Source: Paraphysomonas bandaiensis (taxonomy: Eukaryota > Chrysophyceae). Taken from it: a stretch of 64,000 nucleotides of DNA. Both the position numbers and the translations under genes were made by a program. The DNA lies in the NCBI GenBank assembly GCA_965644295.1, contig CBFFRP010000360.1, forward strand, positions 1-64,000. Reading direction: 5' to 3'. A model generated the notes under the pieces. It had not been told where the DNA came from and searched no databases. It worked only from the letters and a program-made list of their open reading frames with translations. Shown one piece after another: positions 1 to 9,399 of this stretch. Every line of letters starts with the position of its first letter. The stretch's first letter is position 1.

Positions 1-45
1 TTGATATTATTACCTCAACTTATTGTTATGCCTTATGCCTTATAC

Positions 46-240
46 CCACTCATAGCCAAATGCTTGTGTGGTACAAGAGGGACGAGGGACACTAATTAGT
101 ATCACTTGTGTAGACGTCTTTGGGACCTGACGAATAAACAGGCATCCGGGAATGGGCCCATCTCAAGGGTATCCGGGGTCCGGGGTATTGCGCTGCCTAC
201 TCATCAGGGTTATTCACCTTAGGGACAGAGAGCGAAAAAG
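46..240. repeat. Dispersed repeat A, copy 1
   Basis: This stretch matches 45830-46040 in the same orientation with small indels. Shared blocks include ACTCATAGCCAAATGCTTGT, GACGAATAAACAGGCATCCG and GGGAATGGGCCCA. The copies are about 45.8 kb apart and are clearly homologous but diverged. No open frame is conserved between them. The family is not recognised; it could be a non-autonomous transposon or a fragment of a larger element. Confidence 0.8.
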
Positions 241-673
241 TGGTTGCACCTTGGTGCTTGCGGTGATGCACAAGCAGCTTTCGTATCGCTAAATAGTAGG
301 ATATCAGAGTCAAGGTTTAGTTAGTTAAACTGTGTTACTGCTTTAGTGCTGACTCTTACACGCCTATGAAAACAATCAGTCTTTCACTCTCCGTTTCAGT
401 ATAGGAGAATATCGTATCCGTAGGTGTACATGCTCAGAATAGGCCAGTTAAGTATAAGGTATTTCGTGAAAAGAATTTTAAAAGGAGATACACATTTTGT
501 TGAATCAAAGCTTGCAGCTATATATGAAGCGGAACTTCTTATTACGACACAGTCAATATAAAGCGTAGCACCACGCCCATGTGTTTACTACAAACTCATA
601 CTAACTTGGATGAATATATCCTAGGAAGTACGCACAGGATACTTGATAAATATCATAAAATCCATTCGACCGC
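241..673. other. Intergenic, partly repetitive
   Basis: No gene was found. Bases about 245-350 resemble 25630-25740: both contain a CACCTTGG.GCTTG block, then a TAAATA.TAGGATA..AGAGT block. This is probably a second diverged dispersed repeat family. The aldo-keto reductase gene on the minus strand ends at the right border. Confidence 0.4.
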
Positions 674-2421
674 TTACAGAGTGTCAATACTTCTCATCCC
701 AGACCCGCCATATCCACTGTAGGGGACTGGGTCATTCCCAAGAATCATACTTATATTTTCCATATCAGTTTTAGACATCTTCTTAGCGATTTCAATCGCT
801 TTGAGATTTTCATCTAGTTGCTCCGGCTTGGTAGCCCCCAAAAGGACCGTAGAAACGTTTTCATTTTTCAGGCACCAAGCAAGGGCTAGCTGGCCGACAG
901 AACATTTGAAGTTGTTGGTTGCGTAGTCGGATAGCTTCCGCACCTGTGGTAATCAAAAAGGGATTACGTATATATTACAACTGACACTAATATAATACGA
1001 GCACATGATGCACTGAGAAAACTATAAACATACTCCTTGAACAATACCTTTTCAATTTTCCCGTCCTTGTGCCACTCCTGCAGCCGATCTTGCAACCAAC
1101 TATAACCCTTCATTTCCAGTCGAGATCCCTTAGGAATGGAGTTGTTATACTTTCCAGTTAGAAGTCCAGATGCAAGTGGAGACCATATTGTTGTTCCTAA
1201 AGAATCATGTTAGGCACAAGTATAAACCCAATCAAAGAATATACACATTTACATTAGACGGACTACTTGACATGTAAAACAAAATAAGATGACAAACGTA
1301 CCAATATTGTACGGTTGCTGATATATCGGGGCATATTCCACTTCAAAACGTTCTCTATGAAACATGTGGTATTGGGGTTGCTCGAACTGAGGAGGTTCAA
1401 GACCTATTACATATAAAAATTATTTCCACTGCAGTGAAAGATTCATAGGTATCATTGAATTAATACTACCGTGTGTCTTAGCAATCCAAACAGCCTCCGT
1501 AATCTGTTGTGCAGACCACTCAGAAGTGCCCCAGGCAGTAGCCTTTCCACTGCGCACCATGTCTGTCATCGCGCGAACCACAGTCTCTGTTGGTGTGAAT
1601 GGATCAGGTCGATGACAAAAAACCAGATCAACGTAAGTAACCTATGGGAACACGACGCCATCAGTGTATGAAGATAGTACAGGAGAAATGAATGAGAGAG
1701 ATGGGTGCCTTTGCATAATACTTACTTGAAGTCTTTTCAGGGACTCTTCTAGACCTTCCATAATATGTTTACGAGAGAGACCTTTCTCATTAACCCCATC
1801 TCCACCCCAAAATATCTGAATACAATAACAACCAGTTAATACATTCTCGGCTATACCCACTTCGGGTATACGCAAGTTACTTCTACATTAAACATGTTAG
1901 TACTGACCTTTGTTGTAATAATGAGGTCACTTCGTCTCCACTTTTCTGGATCTTCTTCAGTTAGCTGTTGCAATGCTAGGCCCATAATTCGTTCAGCGTC
2001 TCCTCTCTTCTCGCCGTATACTTCAGCGTTATCAAATAAATTCACTCCGGCATCTCGTGCAACACGTAAGCACTTCTTGGCCATATCGACTCCGGCCTGC
2101 TCTGATAGGTCGGATTTAGAACCAAAAGTTGCCCAAAATCCTTAAGCAAAGAGAGCATTATCGATATACAGACATGCATATACAGCAGCAGTGTATACCG
2201 TATGACAGGACGGACACTTGTAGTCCGGTGTTTCCCAGCATGCGGTACAGCATCTTCTTATCATCCCCATCACACACAGATGAGCTGGATGCATGTGCAG
2301 CTAATAGTGTAGCACTAGCACCTCCTACAGCAGTTGCTTTGAGTAGTTTAGGAGATAGACGAGGACAAGATCTTCCCGCAGATGATACTCGACGAAACAC
2401 ATGAGATGAGCAACGAAACAT
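674..2421 (-). CDS. Aldo-keto reductase, Kv channel beta-subunit type
   Basis: NADP(H)-dependent aldo-keto reductase fold of the voltage-gated potassium channel beta-subunit branch. Seven exons join in frame: 2421-2199, 2140-1908, 1815-1726, 1641-1470, 1403-1302, 1196-1048 and 943-674, giving 412 aa. Family landmarks are LGNTGLQVS near the start, [10 protein letters not shown] (catalytic Asp/Tyr region), DLIITTKIFWGG (catalytic Lys), [36 protein letters not shown] and [13 protein letters not shown]. The first ~60 residues are an Arg/Ser/Ala-rich extension that could be a mitochondrial presequence; a second Met lies just before the reductase domain, so the start is not certain. It is divergent from the DIX gene. 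Whether it binds a channel or is a free reductase cannot be told from sequence. Confidence 0.9.
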
Positions 2422-3050
2422 GGATTGATATTGAAGGATAGTTAAGGATTGTATAGATTGAGGTGGCTTGGCTGATATTTATGAGATCAGAGGAGAGAGC
2501 AGCGCTGTAGCTAGTTAACATGCGTGTCACACATCAAGTAGACCAAAGATCCACACGTAGAACACCCGTAGAAGCAACCCCTGCATACATACATACATAC
2601 AGACCTATATACGACGTACCTATATACGACGTACCTATGTACATACATACCTACATACCTACATACAGGGTGTATATGCATGTATAAACACTGTAGTTCG
2701 CGGTTCCATATGAATGTACGGAGGAACAGATGTCTGTATTTTATAGCAGGAGGGTCCACGTCTTGTAGTACGAGAGGATAGACCATAGCAGGTACCGTAT
2801 ATAGTGTATGAGTACATATGCAGCAGTATTTGTCCACATCGGGTGTTTTATACGAGGCTCGTCTACAGGTACACCTGCCCTACAGAGCCTGCCTATACGT
2901 AGAGCTCTATATAGCAGCAGAGGTAACACACGGCGCCACAGTAACACCACTAGATACTCCATCCAGCATATACATATACATAATCGCTACCATCCTCTCA
3001 GGTTCCATCCTATTATCCCGCCTGTCTGTTGCATCGAATTAAGGCTGAGA
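2422..3050. promoter_or_regulatory. Shared head-to-head promoter region
   Basis: Spacer between the aldo-keto reductase (-) and the DIX gene (+). It holds CATA/TACA-rich runs at 2585-2670 (with repeated CTATATACGACGTAC) and a GCAGCAGTAT block at about 2821, close to the TACAGCAGTA motif of other divergent spacers. Small open frames at 2808-3065 show no family resemblance and are taken as untranslated. The promoter role is inferred from gene orientation only. Confidence 0.5.
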
Positions 3051-4179
3051 ATGATCATCAGGTGAGCCCATATACACATACATATATATGTATACGTATG
3101 CAGGCTATACATAACTAACCCTTCTTACAATCATCAGTTACTTTATTGCTGAAGATGGCGACTCTCCCGACCATCCGAATATATTCACACACAACGGCTC
3201 GTCTTTAACTCTAGGCCAGTTGAAGAAGGTGTGTGTATTGGCATGCGCCGTATGCATGTGACTGTGGTGTCCATACAGGTGTTTCCTGTACCAGGAGAAT
3301 ACCACTTTCGATTCAAAAGAACAGTAGGAAACATTCCGGTTTGGATGGATGCGACAGACGACAGTGCGTCTGTACCTGTACAAGACGGTAGAGTGCTGGC
3401 GAAAGTATCACGACTGAGTCTTCGTGGCGTTAATGTGCACGCACCACCTCAGTCTCACGCCTCACAACCTCAGGCTTCAGCTCAGAATGGTCCTTCCGCG
3501 TCAAGTCAGAAATCTACTCCCCAAGCCACATCCCCTCACGTACAAGGCAAAGCTCCTGAGCCTGAAAGCAGCAAAGCTCCCCCAGTGCGAAGAAACTCTG
3601 ATAAATTAATTAGTTTTGATAATTTTGATGATGTCCCAGCGGCATCTCAGCCAGGTATGAGTTTGGTATGTTAGTATAGGGTTTTATTTTATTCTCGGAT
3701 GTATGTAGCACAATCTTTTGACAATGATTTTTTGGATTTTTCGTCGACCCCGTCTGTTGCACCCAAGGTATGACTTACTGTTTCCACTGATGCCGAAACC
3801 TTTTTATTTTTGAATTCGAGTACACATACGCCACCCACACTTCTATCAACCATTTATATACTCTTTTGTGACACCGTTGTAGGCTCCATCTTCAGGTTCT
3901 AACCTTGACTTCCTGGGGTTTAGCGATGTGCCGCACTCTAGTACCCCTCCTATCCCCAGCATGAACACAGGTCTTAACAGCAGTAGTGATAGTATGCATC
4001 GCAGTCACTCGGGGAACTCTCTCAACTCAGGCATGGGTATGGGGGGAGGTATGAGTCGAGGTGGAATGAACTTTGATGCTTTCAGTAACATGGGTACTGG
4101 CAACAACAGCCCTATGAGAGGTGGACAGGGCGGGCAGCAGCAGTACAGAGGGGGGAACATGCAACAAGGTAGACGATAG
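3051..4179 (+). CDS. Small DIX-domain protein
   Basis: Exons 3051-3061, 3138-3228, 3279-3654, 3709-3767 and 3883-4179 give 277 aa. Residues 1-85 form a DIX domain, the head-to-tail polymerising fold of Dishevelled, Axin and DIXDC1. It begins with the beta strand MIISYFIAEDG, then LTLGQLKK, GEYHFRFKR, ATDDSASVPV and DGRVLAKVSRLS, which align by eye with the Axin/Dvl strands. The rest is disordered: Ser/Gln/Pro-rich, with acidic-phenylalanine boxes LISFDNFDDVP, FDNDFLDFSS and LDFLGFSDVP, and a Gly/Met-rich tail. There is no PDZ, DEP or RGS domain. The start codon lies in an 11-nt exon, chosen because ATG ATC ATC AG joins in phase to the first strand. Likely an oligomerising scaffold; function in this organism unknown. 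Confidence 0.8.
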
Positions 4180-5322
4180 GGGTTACTAATCTACGCAGCT
4201 ACGGTGGTAGTATATTGTGTAGTGTCGACGCGGATACATATGTTGCTAATTGTACTGAGGAGACAGTGAATGGTGCATGTATACTTATTTAGTCTCGTAA
4301 TCTTTTGATTGGTCAAGTAACCCCACTTATTTTCATGTGACCACAGTTATTACTTTAATTAATGAAGTAAATCAATTTTAGTATCGGTTCCTTTTGAATC
4401 ACCGGCATTTCCCTCTCTTAATTTATTTCCCAGGCCTGCATTACATTAATTATTGGAGTAGCAAATTATTATTGCTATTATAGTATTATAGTAGACAGTA
4501 GACTGTCTAAACTACCAGCTCACACCATATATAGCTTAACAATGCAGCGAGGACCCTCATCGATGAACCCGCCGATGTCATTGCCCTTAGGAAACTGTTG
4601 AACTGCATTTGGTCACGAGTGACTGTCCAATTCTCTTTGGAATGCGAAATTGATGGCTAGAGTATGCGTCCATGTTTGAATGTTTTTTTATTTAAGTGAA
4701 TTCCATAAATACCTAGTAAACCTAGTAGTCAAACCTATATAAACTACACCAAATTGACTACGTTCAATAGTAAATCCCATTTATTTATTTTTTAATACCA
4801 TTTCTTTTACTGAATAGTTTATTGAGCGCATAGTTTACTGCATGCCGCTCGTATGTATATCGTATATCAGGGCCTCATAACCACTGATTCCAGGCAATAA
4901 TAATGGCCATTATTGTTACATGGAATGTTCAGCAAAAATATATATTCCGGAGCTGACATTACATTGTATTTTACGTCTATTTCATGAAGGCATGCTTTAT
5001 TAACAACAAACAACATCGCCATGTACTTGTATTCGTAAATTATTACATACTCATTATTTTCTTTCGCGTTTTAACCTGCTTTACTGTTCCTTCGTCATAA
5101 AAATAAAATTGATAAAGTTCACGAATCACTGCATGAGACATCAAATCGCTTACAAACTACCAAGTACAATATAGATCCAACCAAGCACAAGAATCCATAT
5201 ATCAGATCTAGGTGATGTTTCCACCAACTAGTGTGGGAAGTACGGAATAAATAGTAATATCCAACATTAGACAAGAGATACTAAAATTCAAATGTACAGT
5301 AGAGGTTACGGCTAATTGTGTA
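4180..5322. other. Intergenic, convergent 3' ends
   Basis: AT-rich spacer between the DIX gene (+) and the FFIGADE protein (-), without a supportable gene. At about 4717-4770 there is a faint match (CCAAATTGACTACGTTCAAT) to the GACTAGGTTGAAT dispersed repeat described at 12055. Confidence 0.4.
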
Positions 5323-6132
5323 TTAGAAACGCGTGTAAGGAAGCTTTCCAGTAGCCATCTTTTTCATTTCCATTCTGTCTTGCTGGGCCTTCTGCGCCCT
5401 TCGCTCATCATCAAACGACTTCTGCTCATCGAGCTCACCTCTGTACTGAATACGCATTCGAGCCTTTTGCTCATTGATTTCATTTTCGTCGGCACCAATG
5501 AAAAATCCTGAATTATCATTTTCATGTGTGCGACGGTTCCGAGTGCGTGCGTCCTCGACGGGGTTGCGTGCACGTTCTTGCCTGTAAAATTCGGCAGCTT
5601 CAGCTTTCTTCCTCCTTTTCACCGCTTCTTCATCTTGTCCGATTTGAAATCCTTCCTAAACATATATCAGTTAAAGTGACTTGTTCGTACACGTCCAAAC
5701 CTCAACAGGGGATATATTCCTCACATACGGCTTTCTGCCAGCATTTTCATCGACATTGCATAAATCTTTCATTTTTCTCATATCATTCTCCAGTTGATTT
5801 TTATATTCCTGTTGAGCAGCTTTGCGTTGATCCTTCTTTTGACTTTCATCTGCGCCAATAAAGAAATTAATTCCGTCATCATCATCAGCACGCTGAGTTC
5901 TCTCTTTCAACATAACTTTCTCAACTCTCATCTCCAGTGGATGATCATCCGCATGAGCCCTCTCAAACTTTCTTTGTTCCATATCAGATTCCATTTGATC
6001 TTGTAACATGCGCCGATATGCTTTCGCTCGATCACCTCTGCCGTGATTAGGGGAGTGGATGATATTGGGGTCGTCCGTCTCGAATATAGCGCTACTCCTC
6101 TGAGCTTGAGCGAATTCTCTTCGTGTCTGCAT
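5323..6132 (-). CDS. Coiled-coil protein with two FFIGADE repeats (CSPP-like?)
   Basis: Two exons, 6132-5701 and 5655-5323, give 254 aa. The protein is highly charged and probably helical. A unit is present twice, once per exon: FFIGADE followed by a basic/Gln helix (QQEYKNQLENDM in the first, RIQYRGELDEQ in the second). The layout, a short hydrophobic IG box followed by a Q.EY...L..D helix, resembles repeats of the centrosome and spindle-pole protein CSPP1, but the match is short and tentative. The C-terminus GKLPYTRF echoes GRKPYVRN in the first repeat, so the two halves look like an internal duplication. A cytoskeletal or centrosomal role is inference only. Confidence 0.65.
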
Positions 6133-6880
6133 GATATCTACGTGTAGTTTATAAGAAGATGATGTGTGTTGGGTGTTTTAATTCAAATCAGCCGCTGCTG
6201 TCTCGTCTGCATGTGCTCTGCAGGTGTCTGCTGTACGTGTACATGCACCTGTACATGGATGTCCAGTACATGCACTGCAGCCTACAGCATCCTCATATGT
6301 GGATGTGTACCGTTATATTCTCACAGAATTCATATCATACAGAAATACAGTAGAATACAATGAACGCATACTGCTGCTCGTGATGTCGAACTTTCTAGGA
6401 AATATTCACACTATATTCTGCTGAATATACTCTATCAAAACCCGCGATATTCTGGTAAGAAACTAAAATGAGGTTTTCAATTCCGAGTATTATACAAAAC
6501 AAGTCGTTTTGTCATTTTGGTTTGTATAATACGGCCCTTTTTATACAAACTCTGTAATCTATAGCGCCCAGTGGACATAAATCTCCACTTCTTACTTCTT
6601 CACGCATCCTCCAGGCAGAGTGCGAGCCGATGCAGTATCGTTCCTATAAACCCGCCTGTGTGTCTACATGGAGATCTCATCGCTTTAAATGAGGTGCTGT
6701 GTACATCAGTGTAGTTTCAACTGCCGTTCCTATTTCAAAGATCCACAGTCAGACACCATACAAGCATGGCCATAACATCACACCATTCGACAGTAATCTT
6801 CTGAGCACTTCTAGATCAGCATAAGCTCCACACCAACACCAACACAGTTATAATGACACCCTGCCGTTAAGACGTAGCTG
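6133..6880. other. Intergenic with AT palindrome
   Basis: Divergent spacer between the FFIGADE protein (-) and the P-loop ATPase (+). It contains a perfect 12-bp inverted repeat GTATTATACAAA / TTTGTATAATAC at 6487-6498 and 6521-6532, and a third partial copy (TTATACAAA) near 6540. No gene is supportable. Confidence 0.5.
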
Positions 6881-6960
6881 CAACCCCTCCCACATCACTG
6901 TAACCCCTCCCACATCACTGTAACCCCTCCCACATCACTGTAACCCCTCCCACATCACTG
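6881..6960. repeat. Four 20-bp tandem repeats at the ATPase start codon
   Basis: Four copies of TAACCCCTCCCACATCACTG (the first base pair is CA in copy 1). The fourth copy is followed by TA and then the proposed start codon ATG at 6963, so the array occupies the 5' leader or core promoter of the downstream gene. Confidence 0.95.
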
Positions 6961-6962
6961 TA

Positions 6963-9201
6963 ATGGAGTTAGAGGTACGTAACTCCGATTAACAAGTATA
7001 TGTATTACGTAACCATTTATTTCTTCGAAATGCAGGGTTCATGCTTTATGAATGCGTGCATCCGTGTGAAATCTACGATTTCAGACCTTACATCTCATCA
7101 CCCTTTTAGACGAGCACGGACTAATTTTGTTTCATTAGACAGTTACACGGTCGACAATGTCTTACCCATTTTTAAAGATGTCTGGGAAGAACTGACGAAG
7201 CAGCCGCTCAAGAGTCCACTTTATATGCCCCCGTTGTTTCTCGAAAATGAAATGCTTTCTGAAATGGTTGAATGTTTAGTACATCTTATTTTGGTTCGAC
7301 TAAATTCGTTGGAGAAATTTGACACTGGGCATGGGATTATTGGCGGTATCGAAGGCACCGGTAAAACAACTATTGTTAAGGCTCTTGTAGTAGCGGTTGC
7401 TATATGTTGCCCCACCTTTATGATACTTTATTTTAATTATAAGCGTGCCTCTCGGTCCCCAAAGTCCCTAGTTTGTGAATTCGCTATAAGATACTACAAT
7501 CGAGATTTTGATGGTGTTTTTGGGGATTCCAGTACGATGCAATGCGCAAGCCAAAGGGGCTATAGCATATTAATGAAGCAAACCGTCGGGAAAGTTCTCT
7601 CTGTGGTAGCTCGCGGTAACGATGAAATTCAAGGGATGAGTGTTGGTCTTGTAGCGGATGAGTTCCAAGCATTGCTAGTCAAGGGAGCAGTGTTCACTGA
7701 CGAGCGAGTTGAAGTAGTCCGTCAGATGGAAGAGTTTGCCAAACACTATATCGCAGCATTGGTCATCATCACGGTTTCCAGTTCCACCTTTCGTGAGTGC
7801 CTCTATAACTCTCTCTACCCAGGCATCGACTATGTAAATTACCCAGACTTCAACAAGAGTTTATTTTCATATTTCCATGTGGCTGCATTGCGTACCGTAA
7901 AGGAGCTAGATCAATTCGTTCGAAAGCGGTACAGTGGGAAACCACAAATTTTTGAGGATAAATACTTAGCTGAATGTATGCACTCGACTGGAGGCATTGG
8001 ACAAAATATACATGTGTATATCAATAATGGATTGACACTTCCTCGTGCAGTGTCTCCTGTAGACGCCATCAGAGATCCTACCAGCCGATTTTACGTCCTT
8101 GCCGCATTAATTAGAAAGTATAATACTCCAGCAAGCGGAAGTAAGTTGGAGGCAGCAATTAGTTCTTGGAAACATCATCAGAAGTTTTTTATTACTCCAA
8201 CTGATGTCGGTATAGATATCAGCAATGCTGTTCGTGAAATGGCATTAAGAAAATTCCCTTATCCATTGCAATCTATCAATCAGTACGTAGATAGCGGGCT
8301 GCTGTATGTGAGCCATGACAGCAATCTCACTCCTGTGGCGGTGCAGCTGGCCCGTCCAGCAGATGCAGAATTTTATTATGGAAGCAATGTATCTCCTGAC
8401 GATTTCTTACGTCTGGATACCATTCGGTTGTCAGTATATCGGCCGGAGCTGGGTGTGGCGGCTGGAGATGCACTTGAGAACCTTTTAAGAACCAGAGTGC
8501 ATACACTCATTCAAAACTGCGATCCTTTCAATGGCACATTTATCAAAGTGGATAATAACAATTCACTAGCCTTTTGCTCGGACCTACGCCGCTCATGTTG
8601 GGAACCAGTGACTGTAAGCAGTATTCAAGACTACATTGGAAACAGATTACTTATATTGGAAAACGAAACTGGCGTGTATGGAGTTATTTTAACACTACAA
8701 CAGAACGTACAAGGAAAAGTGGTGATCGGTATATCTATATGGCAGTGCATGAGCGGTGCACTTTCTGCTGAGGTTGGTGGTGGTTCAATGGATACATACC
8801 GCAATCAATTGCAGTATAATGCCGAAGAAGATTTCCTCGGCATGTCGACTGCATTTCATAAGGACGACAAATACATTGCAGAAACAGTCACGCGGGCTGA
8901 AGCCGGGTTTATGAAACTGATACGATCCATTTTATTTAGTATTCCTGATATTTACTGCCAGGTGGAGTCGTTATTAATAACTACCACTAAAGGGGACACT
9001 TCTTCAGCTCAAAGTATGCTGAAAAATTGTGGTTCCCGACAGTCCATACCTAGTGACACGTTAGCAAAGGTCGTTGGGGGTATCAATGATGGGATGGCTC
9101 GAATTTCAAACAGACAGTACTCAATTATTCTTTACTCTGGTGACTCATGGGTCGCAGGTCTTCTCGAACCTGTTCTTGCTGATGTATGGGGTTCTTTGTA
9201 A
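6963..9201 (+). CDS. P-loop ATPase of unknown family
   Basis: A large exon with a P-loop near residue 115 (GGIEGTGKTT, Walker A) and a Walker B-like strand VGLVADEFQALL about 100 residues later. The remaining ~500 residues match nothing I recognise. The long frame opens with ATG at 7000, but a better model is a 12-nt first exon ATG GAG TTA GAG (6963-6974), intron 6975-7035, then GGTTCATGC from 7036, giving about 725 aa. P-loop proteins of Crinkler/RHS effector or transposon-linked families have similar layouts, but no diagnostic N-terminus is visible, so I do not assign one. The body is a single exon, unlike its intron-rich neighbours, and a MULE transposon follows directly. Confidence 0.7.
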
Positions 9202-9399
9202 AATGCATAGCTTTTGACGACTACAATGAGTTGAACTGATTCGATTGAGCTACCCCCTAAGAAAATAGTTACCTATAAGAATATAAACAACCGTTTGCTA
9301 TTCTTTAGTAATTATATGCTTTTCTTGTATTGCTATCTCGACAGTGTCGTTGTATTGTACGGGCCAACACTGTCCACTTGTTCTCCCTGTAATGTGTAG

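Noticed and set aside
2808-3065. Two overlapping small frames upstream of the DIX gene
   Set aside because: Neither joins in phase to the DIX exons nor resembles any family; the region looks like promoter or leader sequence.
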